A stretch of DNA of 64,000 nucleotides, from positions 4,588,001-4,652,000 of the forward strand of contig NZ_LR594675.1 in assembly GCF_901827205.1 (NCBI RefSeq), in the 5' to 3' direction. Origin of the DNA: Variovorax sp. PBS-H4 (lineage in GTDB: Bacteria > Pseudomonadota > Gammaproteobacteria > Burkholderiales > Burkholderiaceae_C). Every line of letters begins with the position of its first letter. The stretch's first letter is position 1. Below the pieces are notes generated by a model. The model searched no databases and was not told the DNA's origin. It saw nothing but the letters and a program-made list of their open reading frames with translations. This document shows positions 10,383-18,911 of this stretch, piece after piece. The position numbers and the translations under genes are program-made.

Positions 10383-10595
10383 ATGCAAGCAGTGCCCAAC
10401 GCGTTCAATGTCCTGAGCCATCCATCGCTCGATCATTCGGGCGGTGGCCGCGCAGGCAGCGAACCGCCAAGGCCGGCGCCGCTCTTCGAAAGCGCCGAGT
10501 TGCTCAAGGGCGGCAAGAGCGTCGGCATCATGCACAACGGCTCGTTGTACCGGCTCCAAGCCACCAAACTCGGCAAGTTGATCCTCACGAAGTAG
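10383..10595 (+). CDS. hemP: Haemin uptake protein HemP
   Basis: Small (70-residue) protein of the HemP/HmuP family that promotes haem-uptake gene expression in betaproteobacteria. The conserved C-terminal core is visible: SAELLKGGKSVGIMHNGSLY then RLQATKLGKLILTK. I start at ATG 10383, 8 nt after a strong GGAGGG, rather than at the in-frame TTG upstream, which lies inside the Fur box. A terminator follows. Confidence 0.92.
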   Translation: MQAVPNAFNVLSHPSLDHSGGGRAGSEPPRPAPLFESAELLKGGKSVGIMHNGSLYRLQATKLGKLILTK

Positions 10596-10630
10596 GTCAG
10601 CTCGCTTCTCGCGCAAGTTTCATCGTGGGG

Positions 10631-10667
10631 CGACTCGAGGAGATCTGATCTCCGAAGGGTCGTTTTT
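10631..10667 (+). terminator. Rho-independent terminator after hemP
   Basis: GGAGATC and GATCTCC form a 7-bp stem with a 1-nt centre, extended by outer CGAC/GTCG pairing and followed by five T residues. Confidence 0.8.
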
Positions 10668-10727
10668 GCTAGCCAACGGCTTCTTGCCGACTAGCCAAGC
10701 TTTTTTTCACGTCGAACCGCCAAGAAC

Positions 10728-10752
10728 AACGCCGACCCAGGTCGGCGTTTTG
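10728..10752. terminator. Terminator hairpin at the end of the minus-strand haem-binding-like gene
   Basis: AACGCCGACC and GGTCGGCGTT pair almost perfectly around a short loop, with T-runs on both sides, so it can act in either direction between hemP and the minus-strand gene at 10768. Confidence 0.7.
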
Positions 10753-10767
10753 CTTGGGCGCTCGGCG

Positions 10768-11175
10768 TCAAAGACCAAGCGCGGCAATCCCCGCCCTGGC
10801 GATCTGCGCATCTTCGTTCGATTTGACCCCGCTCACCCCGATCGAACCGATGACATGGCCATCCTTGACGATGGGAACCCCGCCCTCAAGCAGGCCATCT
10901 ATGCCTGGTGCCGACAGGAAGGACGTACGCCCGCCGTTGACCATGTCCTCGTAAACCTTGCTCTCGCGCCGCCCCATGGCGGCCGTATGGGCCTTTGCAG
11001 GCGCGATGTGCGACGAGACGGCGGCGGCACCGTCCAGTCGCTGCAGCCACAGCAGATTGCCGGCATCGTCCGCAATGGCAATGGTGACGGCCCAGTTGTT
11101 CTTGAGCGCTTCGGCTTCGGCCGCAGCAGCGATCGCCTTCACGTCGGCGAGTTCCAGAAAAGACTTGGTCTTCAT
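10768..11175 (-). CDS. GlcG/HbpS-family haem-binding-like protein
   Basis: Cytosolic or exported 135-residue protein of the GlcG/HbpS (DUF336) family. The family pattern is visible: IAIADDAGNLLWLQRLDGA in the first half, AKAHTAAMGRRES in the middle, and GGVPIVKDGHVIGSIGVSG near the end. Some members bind haem or cobalamin, others are of unknown role; the position next to hemP and the TonB system makes haem handling plausible. Start chosen at ATG 11175 (MKTKSFLELADV). No signal peptide is evident. Confidence 0.82.
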   Translation of the reverse strand: MKTKSFLELADVKAIAAAAEAEALKNNWAVTIAIADDAGNLLWLQRLDGAAAVSSHIAPAKAHTAAMGRRESKVYEDMVNGGRTSFLSAPGIDGLLEGGVPIVKDGHVIGSIGVSGVKSNEDAQIARAGIAALGL

Positions 11176-11357
11176 GATGTTGCAAGTAATGGGCAAACGC
11201 CAAGCATAGCGCCAGCCCGAACCACCTCCCGATCGCTTCCGAAATGTGCGGCGCGCTTTAGCGCCATGCCAAGGCGGGTCTTTTCCCGGGCGGATACTTG
11301 CAGCCCCCTAGAATGGCCCCAACTGCTGCTTCGCAGCCAACATCAGGAGTTTCAGCA

Positions 11358-12059
11358 ATGAACGACCGCGTCAACACCCTTGCCACTTCCGTAGGCTACG
11401 GCCAGGCGCTGCCGCAAGCCGAGCGGCAACGCGTCCTGCGCAACACCTACTGGCTGCTCGCCTTCAGTCTTCTGCCCACCGTCCTGGGCGCCTGGTTGGG
11501 CGTGGCGACCGGCCTCACCCGCGCGCTCACCGGAGGCATCGGCCTTATGGTGTTCCTCGGGGGTGCCTTCGCTTTCATGTTCGCGATCGAGAAGACCAAG
11601 AACTCCGCGGCCGGCGTCCCCGTGCTGCTGGGCTTCACCTTCTTCATGGGCCTGATGCTGTCGCGCCTCATCGCAATGGTGCTGGGCTTCAAGAACGGCT
11701 CCGAGCTGATCATGACCGCCTTTGGCGGCACCGCCGGGGTGTTCTTCGTCATGGCTTCGCTAGCCACCGTGATCAAGCGCGATCTGTCGGGGATGGGCAA
11801 ATGGCTTTTTGTCGGCGCTTTGGTACTGATGATCGGTGCGATCATCAACGTGTTCGTCGGGTCCAGCGCCGGCATGCTTGCGATCTCGGTCGCGGCAATC
11901 GGCATCTTTTCGGCGTACATGCTCTATGACCTCAAGCAGATCATGGACGGGGGCGAAACCAACTACATCAGCGCCACGCTCGCGCTCTACCTGGATATGT
12001 TCAACGTGTTCCAGAGCCTGCTTGCGCTGCTGGGCATCTTCGGCGGCGAACGCGACTGA
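11358..12059 (+). CDS. yccA: Bax inhibitor-1 (BI-1/YccA) family membrane protein
   Basis: Integral membrane protein of 233 residues with seven hydrophobic segments (for example YWLLAFSLLPTVLGAWLGV, GIGLMVFLGGAFAFMF, LLGFTFFMGLMLSRLIAMVL) and the family C-terminus with ISATLALYLDMFNVFQSLLA. E. coli YccA modulates the FtsH protease; BI-1 proteins act as calcium leak channels. ATG 11358 follows AGGAG. It is transcribed alone and ends at a shared bidirectional terminator. Confidence 0.92.
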   Translation: MNDRVNTLATSVGYGQALPQAERQRVLRNTYWLLAFSLLPTVLGAWLGVATGLTRALTGGIGLMVFLGGAFAFMFAIEKTKNSAAGVPVLLGFTFFMGLMLSRLIAMVLGFKNGSELIMTAFGGTAGVFFVMASLATVIKRDLSGMGKWLFVGALVLMIGAIINVFVGSSAGMLAISVAAIGIFSAYMLYDLKQIMDGGETNYISATLALYLDMFNVFQSLLALLGIFGGERD

Positions 12060-12075
12060 CGCCGGCTCCTCTCCT

Positions 12076-12102
12076 AAAAAGGGCCTTCTCGGGCCCTTTT
12101 TT
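12076..12102. terminator. Bidirectional terminator between yccA and rlmD
   Basis: AAAAAGGGCC, a TTCTC loop and GGGCCCTTTTTT form a stem with T-runs in both directions, placed between two convergent genes. Confidence 0.88.
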
Positions 12103-13538
12103 CATGGCCGATCGAACACCGCAATCGACTCGACGTGCGCCGTGTGCGGAAACATGTTGACCACCCCCGCGAAAGTGCAGCGATAGCCCGCTTGATGTAC
12201 CAGCAGCCCGGCATCCCGCGCCAAGGTCGAAGGGTTGCAGCTGACGTAGACGATCCGCCTGGGCGGCGTCCAGCCGTCCTTGGTTAGATCGGGCTCCTGG
12301 TGCAGATCGGCCAACGCCTTGGCCAGCGCAAATGCGCCCTCGCGCGGCGGATCCACCAGCCATTTGTCTGCTGTGCCGTCCGCCATCAGCATGGAGGGCG
12401 TCATTTCGAACAGATTGCGCGCGACGAAGCTCGTTGGTGCCAACGGGCCCCGGCCGGGCGCCGCAGGCCGGTTACGCGCAAGGTTCTCCGTCGCCCTGGC
12501 AACCAGCGTGGCGCTGCCTTCTATGCCCAATACTTCCCGCGCGCGAGTCGCAAGCGGGAGCGTGAAATTCCCCAGCCCGCAGAACCAATCGATGACGCGC
12601 TCCTTCGGCTGCACGTCCAGCAGGCGCAAGGCGCGGCCGACGAGCGCGCGATTGATAGACGCGTTGACCTGCGTGAAATCGGTCGGCTTGAATGGCATGG
12701 TGACGCCGAACTCCGGCAACTGGTAAGCCAGCATCGGCTCGCCGGATTCGAGCGGTCGTGCCGTTTCCGGTCCTTTCGCCTGAAGCCACCACTGAACCCC
12801 GCTGTGCGCGACGGCAAAGCCCCTGAGCCGGGCAATATCCTCGGGCGACAGGGGCTCCAGGTGCCGCAGTACCAGCGCGATCACGCCGAGCCCAGCGCCA
12901 TCGGGCGCGTCCCCGCAGGCGAGCTCGATTTGCGGACACGTATCGCGTGCGTCCATCGATCCGATGAGCTCACGCAGCGGCATCAGCATGGCACTGACGG
13001 GCGCTGGAAGCACGGGGCACACCTGCATGTCGGCGAGATAACGGCTTTTGCGTTCGTGGAAGCCGATCAGTACCGTCCCCTTCTTCACGACGTGCCGCAC
13101 CGACAGGCGAGCGCGATATCGGTAGTGCCACGCGGGGCCCTCGAGCGGGCGAAGCATGTTCTCAGGACGCACCTTGCCCAGGTGCCACAGGTTGTCTTCA
13201 AGCGCACGCTGCTTCACTGCCACCTGGGCCGTGGGGTCGAGGTGCTGCATCTTGCAGCCGCCACAAGCGCCGGTATGCAGCCCGAAATGCGGACATCCGG
13301 GGCGCACACGCTGCGCTGATTCACGGCGAATCGCGGTCACGGTGCCCTGCTCCCAGTTGTTCTTCCTGCGCTGTACCTGCAGCTGCACTTCTTCGAAAGG
13401 CAGCGCGCCTTCGATGAACACCACCATGCCGCTGGCCTTGTGTGCCACGCCTTGTGCGTCGAGGTCGAGCGACTCGACCTGTAGCCACTCATCGTGAAGC
13501 TGCTGCTGCGCCTGTTTCTTTTCCATCGAATCCGTCAT
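12102..13538 (-). CDS. rlmD: 23S rRNA (uracil-1939-C5) methyltransferase RlmD
   Basis: SAM-dependent m5U methyltransferase of 478 residues. An N-terminal TRAM-like region is followed by the [4Fe-4S] cysteine cluster (CPHFGLHTGACGGCKMQH plus a later Cys in MQVCPVL), a SAM-binding core (VIDWFCGLGNFTLPLA), the DPPREG motif and the catalytic cysteine in YVSCNPSTLARD. This is the RlmD/TrmA fold. It lies 44 bp downstream of rpoS on the same strand. Confidence 0.93.
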   Translation of the reverse strand: MTDSMEKKQAQQQLHDEWLQVESLDLDAQGVAHKASGMVVFIEGALPFEEVQLQVQRRKNNWEQGTVTAIRRESAQRVRPGCPHFGLHTGACGGCKMQHLDPTAQVAVKQRALEDNLWHLGKVRPENMLRPLEGPAWHYRYRARLSVRHVVKKGTVLIGFHERKSRYLADMQVCPVLPAPVSAMLMPLRELIGSMDARDTCPQIELACGDAPDGAGLGVIALVLRHLEPLSPEDIARLRGFAVAHSGVQWWLQAKGPETARPLESGEPMLAYQLPEFGVTMPFKPTDFTQVNASINRALVGRALRLLDVQPKERVIDWFCGLGNFTLPLATRAREVLGIEGSATLVARATENLARNRPAAPGRGPLAPTSFVARNLFEMTPSMLMADGTADKWLVDPPREGAFALAKALADLHQEPDLTKDGWTPPRRIVYVSCNPSTLARDAGLLVHQAGYRCTFAGVVNMFPHTAHVESIAVFDRP

Positions 13539-13582
13539 GAATGGATTGTCTCAGGGCGGCATGCAACGCCCCGGAGGAGCAC

Positions 13583-14614
13583 CTACAGGAACGCGTCGCG
13601 CTGGACGCCGGCTCGAGCAAGCTGGCGGCGCATCTTGGCCAGTGCTTCGTTCTGGATCTGCCGCACGCGCTCGCGCGTGAGACCCAGGCGGACGCTCAGT
13701 ACTTCGAGTGTCTCCGGATCACGGTCGTGCAGGCCGTAGCGTCCTTCCAGTACCTCGCGCTCGCGCACACTCAGGGCCAGGATCCACTGGTCGAGAAGCT
13801 TTTCGACTTCATGCGCCTGGGTGGTGCCCGCCGGATCACTGTGCTCGTCCTCCGAGGCGACCGTGTCTGCCAGGCTGAAGCTGTCCTCGCTTCGTTCGCT
13901 GCCTGCATCGAGCGAACGCGGTGCCTCGGCGAGTGCCATCAGATCGGCCACTGCCTGCACCTCGCGGCCCAGCAGCGCCGCGACGTCTTCCACCCGCACG
14001 CCATCGGGGCGGCGGGCAATGAAGTCGGCATCGCCTTCCAGCGCGCGCCGAGCGCGCATCACCTGCTGCAGTTCGCGCACCACATGCACCGGCAGCCTGA
14101 TCGCGCGTGCCTGCATCATGGCTGCGCGCTCGATCGACTGCCGAATCCACCAGGTGGCATAGGTCGAAAAGCGAAAGCCGCGTTCGGGTTCGAACTTGTT
14201 GATCGCATGCATCAGGCCGAGATTGCCTTCTTCGATCAGGTCCGCCAGCGGTACACCGCGGCCGAGATAGCCTTTGGCGATGTTCACCACCAGCCGCAGG
14301 TTGTGCTCGATCATCGACTGCCGTGCAGAGAAGTCCCCGCTGCGCGCGGCGCAGGCCGTGCGATATTCCTCGTCGGGCGTGAACAGCTCGGTGCGCCGGA
14401 TCTCGCGCAGGTAGAGCGTCAGCGAGTCGCCGCCCTCGCCGCCGAGATCGGGCGAGGCGCCATCGCGCGAAGCGTCCGATGCCATCTCGCTCTCTGCACG
14501 CTCGGCCGCCTCCGTCGCAGCAACTGCCGGTCCGGAAGCGTTGAAGGGTGCGGCACCACCATTGCCCGCCGCGCGCCGCACGATCTGAACGCGACGCAGG
14601 CGAGAGGCGGCCAT
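13583..14614 (-). CDS. rpoS: RNA polymerase sigma factor RpoS
   Basis: Stationary-phase/general stress sigma factor, 343 residues. Region 1.2/2 is clear (DSLTLYLREIRRTELFT; LRLVVNIAKGYLGRGVPLAD; FEPERGFRFSTYATWWIRQS), region 3 follows, and region 4 ends with the HTH LSVRLGLTRERVRQIQNEAL. Region 2.4 WWIRQSIERA matches RpoS more than RpoD. The gene lies 9 bp after nlpD; in many proteobacteria the main rpoS promoter is inside nlpD. Confidence 0.95.
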   Translation of the reverse strand: MAASRLRRVQIVRRAAGNGGAAPFNASGPAVAATEAAERAESEMASDASRDGASPDLGGEGGDSLTLYLREIRRTELFTPDEEYRTACAARSGDFSARQSMIEHNLRLVVNIAKGYLGRGVPLADLIEEGNLGLMHAINKFEPERGFRFSTYATWWIRQSIERAAMMQARAIRLPVHVVRELQQVMRARRALEGDADFIARRPDGVRVEDVAALLGREVQAVADLMALAEAPRSLDAGSERSEDSFSLADTVASEDEHSDPAGTTQAHEVEKLLDQWILALSVREREVLEGRYGLHDRDPETLEVLSVRLGLTRERVRQIQNEALAKMRRQLARAGVQRDAFL

Positions 14615-14623
14615 GCAGGGGTC

Positions 14624-15559
14624 CTACCGGGCGGGCAGGTAGCGCGCCGGATCGACAGGTTTGCCCTGCCGACGAATCTCGAAGTGCAGCTTTACGCGGT
14701 CCGCGTCGCTGTTGCCCATTTCGGCAATTTTCTGGCCCTTCTGCACCGACTGGTCCTCCTTCACCAGCAACGTCCGGTTGTGGGCGTAGGCAGTGAGGTA
14801 GGTATTGTTGTGCTTCAGGATGATCAGGTTGCCATAGCCGCGCAGCCCGGCCCCGGCATAAACGACGCGCCCATCGGCCGCGGCGAGCACCGAGTCGCCA
14901 GCCTTGCCGCCAATGTCGAGGCCCTTGTTCTTGGCCTCATCGAATCCCGCAATCAATGAACCCTGCGCAGGCCAGATCCAGCCGACGTCTTCGTCCCCGG
15001 ATGCCGTCGCAGCGGGTGACGCAGGCGAGGCAGTCACGATGGACGGCGTCGGCTTGACAGCAGCGCTCGCAGCCGCAGCAGGCGCCGGGGCCGCAGCAGC
15101 GGGGCCCGGGGCAGCCGAGGACGCAGCAGTCCGCGAAGCATCCGACCCAAGGGGTGCAGGCGTTGCCGCCGCCGGTGCGGTGGTGGCGCCGGCAGGCGGA
15201 ATCACGCGCAACACCTGACCCACTTCGATCAGGTCGGGATTCTCGAGATTGTTCCAGCGCACGATGTCACGCCAGTTCTGACCCGTCTCGGTGCCGATGC
15301 GGCGAATGGTGTCGCCAGGACGCACGGCGTAATAACCGGGCTTGCCGTAATTCTCGATGCCGGGAAGCGGCTTGCCCGATGCATCGGTGGTGATGAGAGG
15401 CGTACCTGAGGCGGTCGACGGAGCAGCGACTGGCGCACCGATCATCGTGCCGCGGTCTTCGACCGGAACGGGCCCGCGTTTCGCGGCACACCCCGCAATC
15501 AAGAGTGCGACCAGCAGCGTCACGCCAGCAAGCCAGCCCCGATTGCCAATACCCTGCAT
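14624..15559 (-). CDS. nlpD: NlpD-like lipoprotein (LysM + LytM/M23 peptidase domain)
   Basis: Outer-membrane lipoprotein that activates septal amidases. The 311 residues start with a signal sequence and lipobox (LLVALLIAGCAAK), then a LysM domain (YAVRPGDTIRRIGTETGQNW) at about 80-125, an Ala/Pro-rich linker, and a C-terminal M23 domain (GLDIGGKAGDSVLAAADGRV; LKHNNTYLTAYAHN; MGNSDADRVKLHFEIRRQGK). Catalytic zinc ligands are partly degenerate, as in amidase activators. ATG 15559 follows AAGGAAG. It lies between pcm and rpoS. Confidence 0.94.
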   Translation of the reverse strand: MQGIGNRGWLAGVTLLVALLIAGCAAKRGPVPVEDRGTMIGAPVAAPSTASGTPLITTDASGKPLPGIENYGKPGYYAVRPGDTIRRIGTETGQNWRDIVRWNNLENPDLIEVGQVLRVIPPAGATTAPAAATPAPLGSDASRTAASSAAPGPAAAAPAPAAAASAAVKPTPSIVTASPASPAATASGDEDVGWIWPAQGSLIAGFDEAKNKGLDIGGKAGDSVLAAADGRVVYAGAGLRGYGNLIILKHNNTYLTAYAHNRTLLVKEDQSVQKGQKIAEMGNSDADRVKLHFEIRRQGKPVDPARYLPAR

Positions 15560-15570
15560 GTGTTCTTCCT

Positions 15571-16344
15571 TCAAGCAATTCCCGATTTTAGGGGGACAAA
15601 GTGAACCGCCTCAAGAATGCGGCGCTCCAGTCCGCGTGCGGTCTTGTCGATCACGACAAGGGCCTGTCCTCCCGCGGACGATTGCGTTGGGGCGACGATG
15701 CGACCCCCGACGGCGAGTTGCGCGAGCCATGTCTCCGGCACCGCATCACCCCCGGCCGCGGCAATGATGCCGGCGTACGGCGCGCCCTTCGCGTAGCCCA
15801 CCATGCCGTCGCCGAGGAGAAGGTGGACGGTAGCCAGGCGGAATGGACGTAGATTGGAGCGCGCCCGCTCATGCAAGCCTCGCAAACGCTCGATGCTGTA
15901 GACCTCGGTTGCGACATGGCTCAGCACCGCGGCCTGGTAGCCGCAGCCGGTACCGATCTCGAGCACTCGTCCGAGTCGATCGCCGGGCTTGTTCGCCAAC
16001 GCAGGGGCACCGAGCAGCAGCTCGATCATTCGCGCCACCACGCTAGGCTTCGAGATGGTCTGGCCAAGACCGATCGGCAGGCTCGTGTCTTCATACGCCT
16101 GGTTGACCAAGGCGCTGTCGACGAATCGATGACGCTCGACCGTGTTCATGGCACGCACCACGCGCGCGTCGGCGATGCCCTGGGCAGCGAGCCGCTGGAC
16201 CATGCGGGCGCGCACCGCCTCAGACGCCATGGATGGCGTGTGATGAACGAGGGGCTTTATGGGAACAGCCGAGGGCCGACCGCGTGTCGCCGCAGATGCG
16301 GTGGGCGTGAGCCGCACGGGAAACCCAGGCCGTTGACTCGCCAT
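15571..16344 (-). CDS. pcm: Protein-L-isoaspartate O-methyltransferase
   Basis: Repairs isoaspartyl damage with SAM as methyl donor. The PCMT core is clear: HRFVDSALVNQAYEDTSLPI, GQTISKPSVVARMIELL and the SAM motif VLEIGTGCGYQAAVLSHV. At 257 residues it is longer than the usual 205-225 because of an N-terminal extension of about 40 residues without motifs. The start at ATG 16344, 2 nt after the surE stop, is preferred; the open frame further upstream overlaps surE and looks spurious. Confidence 0.93.
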   Translation of the reverse strand: MASQRPGFPVRLTPTASAATRGRPSAVPIKPLVHHTPSMASEAVRARMVQRLAAQGIADARVVRAMNTVERHRFVDSALVNQAYEDTSLPIGLGQTISKPSVVARMIELLLGAPALANKPGDRLGRVLEIGTGCGYQAAVLSHVATEVYSIERLRGLHERARSNLRPFRLATVHLLLGDGMVGYAKGAPYAGIIAAAGGDAVPETWLAQLAVGGRIVAPTQSSAGGQALVVIDKTARGLERRILEAVHFVPLKSGIA

Positions 16345-16346
16345 CG

Positions 16347-17111
16347 TCAGGAGGACTTGCCCAGTCGTGCCACCGTCTCGCGCCACTGTTCCAGATGCGC
16401 GTGGTCGGTCAGATCGATCTGCAGCGGCGTCAAGGCGATGTGGCCCGCGGCAGTCGCATGGAAGTCGGTACCTTCTCCACTGTCTTTGGCGCCGCCCGCG
16501 CCGGCGATCCAATACATGGTCTCGCCCCGCGGACTGTCCTGGGTGATGACTTTCTCCGCTGCATGGCGGCGGCCCAGCCTGCAGACCTTGATGGGCTTGA
16601 GCTCTTCGAAAGGCAAATTCGGTATGTTGACGTTGAGCAGGAACGCGGCCCCCCCGAGCATGCGATCCCGCTCGACCTGCTCGACCAGCCTTCGCGCCGC
16701 GCGCGCCGCGGCATCGACGTGCGCCCACCCCTTCTCGATCTGCGAGAAGGCAATCGCCGGAATGCCGAAAAGGTACGCCTCCATGGCGGCTCCGACCGTG
16801 CCCGAATAAATGGTGTCATCGCCCATGTTGGCGCCGTTGTTGATGCCGGACACGACGAGATCGGGCCGGTACTCGAGCAGACCCTTGAGCGCGATATGCA
16901 CGCAATCCGCCGGCGTGCCGGTGACGTAGCGAAAACCGTTGTGCGCCTTATGCACGTAGAGCGGTGCCGCGAGCGTGAGCGCATTCGACTTGGCGCTGTT
17001 GTTGTGCTCCGGGGCAACCACCTCGACTTCCGCTACTTCCTTGAGCGCGTCGTGCAATGCCACGATGCCGGGAGCCTGGAAACCATCGTCGTTCGAAATC
17101 AGTATCTTCAT
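16347..17111 (-). CDS. surE: 5'/3'-nucleotidase SurE
   Basis: Metal-dependent nucleoside monophosphate phosphatase of the stationary-phase survival block, 254 residues. It begins MKILISNDDGFQAPGI with the metal-binding DD pair, followed by APEHNNSAKSNALT, VSGINNGANMGDDTIYSGTV (further metal ligands), and ends with a normal SurE tail. ATG 17111 is the family start. First gene of surE-pcm-nlpD-rpoS; divergent from the quinone oxidoreductase gene. Confidence 0.96.
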   Translation of the reverse strand: MKILISNDDGFQAPGIVALHDALKEVAEVEVVAPEHNNSAKSNALTLAAPLYVHKAHNGFRYVTGTPADCVHIALKGLLEYRPDLVVSGINNGANMGDDTIYSGTVGAAMEAYLFGIPAIAFSQIEKGWAHVDAAARAARRLVEQVERDRMLGGAAFLLNVNIPNLPFEELKPIKVCRLGRRHAAEKVITQDSPRGETMYWIAGAGGAKDSGEGTDFHATAAGHIALTPLQIDLTDHAHLEQWRETVARLGKSS

Positions 17112-17234
17112 GGCTTTGGTAGTGCGCGCGATTGTAGGCGCCGGCCGCGTCACGACAGGGACAATGCCGGCCCGCAGCCCGTCCTATCATGAACGGGATC
17201 TATTGCCTTCTGATTCACCCAAGGAGACCCGAGC

Positions 17235-18221
17235 ATGCACGCATGGCTCTGTGAAAACCCGACCGGCGTCGATGCGCTGGCCTGGAAAGAACTGCCCACC
17301 CCAGCGCCTCAGGCGGGCCAGGTGCTGATCGAGATCAAGGCGGCGAGCCTGAACTTTCCCGATCTGCTGATCGTGCAGAACAAATACCAGATGAAGCCGC
17401 CGCTACCCTTCGTACCAGGATCGGAGTACGCCGGCGTCGTTTCGGCGATCGGAGAAGGAGTCACCCACTTGCGCGTGGGCCAAAGTGTTGCCTGTCTATC
17501 GGGCACAGGCGGATTCGCTACCCACGCGCTAGCGCCTGCTTCTCTCTGCATACCCCTTCCCGACGGCTTCGGGCATGTCGATGCGGCGGCGTTCATCATG
17601 ATCTATGCCACCTCTTGGCACGCGCTGATGGACCGGGCACAGCTCAACCCCGGCGAGACGGTGCTGGTGCTCGGCGCCGCCGGCGGCGTCGGCACTGCCG
17701 CCATACAGATCGCCAAAACCGCCGGCGCCAAAGTAATTGCCGCAGCGTCGACCGACGAGAAATGCGAACTGTGCAAATCCATCGGCGCAGACCTCGCGAT
17801 CAACTACACCACGCATGCACTTCCCAATGCGTTCCGCGACGCGATCAAGGTTGCGACCGGCGGGAAAGGTCCCGACGTGATTTACGATCCCGTGGGTGGA
17901 GAATTTGCGGAACCTGCGTTCCGTTCGATTGGGTGGCGAGGGCGCTATCTGGTGGTGGGTTTCGCATCGGGGCCGATTCCTTCGCTCCCGCTCAATTTGA
18001 TGCTGCTCAAAGGCGCGTCGGTGGTTGGCGTGTTCTGGGGCGATTTCGCCAAGCGCGAACCCAAGGCGAATGCGCAGATGATGGACGAATTGGTGAAGTG
18101 GTATGGCCAAGGCAAGATCAAGCCGGTGATTGACGCCACGATGCCGATGGCCGAACTGAAAGCGGCCTATGCCCACATGGGCTCGCGCGGCGTCAAGGGC
18201 AAGCTCGTCATGGTCAACTAA
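17235..18221 (+). CDS. NADPH:quinone oxidoreductase (zinc-independent MDR family)
   Basis: Soluble oxidoreductase of 328 residues of the medium-chain dehydrogenase/reductase superfamily. The N-terminal GroES-like domain lacks zinc-binding cysteines; the Rossmann motif VLVLGAAGGVGTAAIQIAKT is at about residue 140, followed by GADLAINYTT and DVIYDPVGGEF. This is the QOR/Qor2 type acting on quinones or enones. It has its own transcription unit ended by a shared terminator. Confidence 0.9.
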   Translation: MHAWLCENPTGVDALAWKELPTPAPQAGQVLIEIKAASLNFPDLLIVQNKYQMKPPLPFVPGSEYAGVVSAIGEGVTHLRVGQSVACLSGTGGFATHALAPASLCIPLPDGFGHVDAAAFIMIYATSWHALMDRAQLNPGETVLVLGAAGGVGTAAIQIAKTAGAKVIAAASTDEKCELCKSIGADLAINYTTHALPNAFRDAIKVATGGKGPDVIYDPVGGEFAEPAFRSIGWRGRYLVVGFASGPIPSLPLNLMLLKGASVVGVFWGDFAKREPKANAQMMDELVKWYGQGKIKPVIDATMPMAELKAAYAHMGSRGVKGKLVMVN

Positions 18222-18242
18222 GCCAGCCACGCTGTCGCCAAA

Positions 18243-18270
18243 AAAAAAGCCCGCGATGCGGGCTTATTTA
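18243..18270. terminator. Bidirectional terminator between qor-like gene and hns
   Basis: AAGCCCGC and GCGGGCTT pair around a GAT loop, with an A-run on one side and TTATTTATT on the other; it serves the two convergent genes. Confidence 0.85.
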
Positions 18271-18285
18271 TTGGAGGGGAAGGCG

Positions 18286-18627
18286 TCAGTTGATCTCGAA
18301 CTCGGACAACGATTTGCCCGCGGCCAGTGCCTCGGTAATCCAGCGCGGCTTGCGACCACGTCCTCCTGACCAGGTTTCTCCTGTCGGGCTGCGGTACTTT
18401 GCCGCAGACTTCGGCGCGGCGACAGAAGTTCCTCGCCTGCTCGTGCCCCGCGACGCGAGCTTCAAATCGGCTGCGGTAAGGCCGTATTCTGCGATCTTCT
18501 TCCGCAACTCCTCGACCACGCTTGCGCGCTCTTGATTGCGCAGCTCCTCGGCTTGCTTGCGCAATTGCGCAATCTGCTCGTCGTGCTTCTTGATCTGGGA
18601 ATTAATGTCGGCAAGTGTTGAGGCCAT
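18286..18627 (-). CDS. H-NS family nucleoid-associated protein
   Basis: DNA-binding silencer of AT-rich/foreign genes, 113 residues. N-terminal coiled coil (residues about 1-55, DINSQIKKHDEQIAQLRKQA) for oligomerisation, and a C-terminal DNA-binding domain with the hallmark GETWSGGRGRKPRWITEALA. I start at ATG 18627 (MASTLADINSQ), the family start. The upstream region is AT-rich with three CCGAATT repeats. It is the last host protein gene before the prophage. Confidence 0.93.
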   Translation of the reverse strand: MASTLADINSQIKKHDEQIAQLRKQAEELRNQERASVVEELRKKIAEYGLTAADLKLASRGTSRRGTSVAAPKSAAKYRSPTGETWSGGRGRKPRWITEALAAGKSLSEFEIN

Positions 18628-18641
18628 TGGTACAAGTTCCT

Positions 18642-18680
18642 CCGAATTAGGAAGCCCGAATTCTAATTCAAGTCCGAATT
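18642..18680 (-). promoter_or_regulatory. Triple CCGAATT repeat upstream of the H-NS gene
   Basis: CCGAATT occurs at 18642-18648, 18656-18662 and 18674-18680 in a locally AT-rich stretch directly upstream of the H-NS start codon. It may belong to its promoter or autoregulatory site; no clear -35/-10 pair is assigned. Confidence 0.3.
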
Positions 18681-18700
18681 GCCGCAAGCATAGCGCGCGC

Positions 18701-18733
18701 AAAAAAAAGCGCCGGTCGACGGACCGGCGCTTT
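18701..18733 (-). terminator. Terminator downstream of the (interrupted) host tRNA-His
   Basis: On the minus strand GCGCCGGTC and GACCGGCGC form a 9-bp stem followed by eight T residues. It lies 12 bp beyond the tRNA CCA end and would have ended the original tRNA-His transcript. Confidence 0.88.
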
Positions 18734-18745
18734 GCATCAATGGCT

Positions 18746-18795
18746 TGGGGTGGCTGATGGGACTCGAACCCACGACGACCAGAATCACAATCTGA
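18746..18795 (-). other. Prophage attachment site: 3' half of a tRNA-His gene
   Basis: The minus strand carries tRNA-His from position 27 (anticodon stem) to the CCA: loop TTGTGAT with anticodon GTG, T-arm with TTCGAGT, acceptor strand CAGCCAC, C73 and CCA. The matching 5' half (GTGGCTG acceptor strand and D-arm) is absent; phage sequence begins instead. This is the remnant left when a phage integrates in the anticodon-to-3' end of a tRNA gene; an intact copy should sit at the other end, outside the window. The exact crossover cannot be set without that end. Confidence 0.82.
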
Positions 18796-18911
18796 GCAGG
18801 ATCGTGAGTATACATGCGGCTTCCGAGCCCTTCGTGGGAATTTTCGAGCCCTCGCACGTCACGGCTGGACGCGGGCTCCCGGCCCTTCGTTCCCACGCTC
18901 CGGGCCTGTTT

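Noticed and set aside
16345..16728. N-terminal extension of the pcm frame across surE
   Set aside because: The extra 128 residues are low-complexity Arg/Gly/Ala and lie out of frame over surE; ATG 16344 right after the surE stop is the natural start.
18800..18911. Integrase arm-binding repeats near the attachment site (GCCCTTCGT-like blocks)
   Set aside because: Two similar blocks are present, but they are short and GC-rich and cannot be told from chance without the integrase and the other end.
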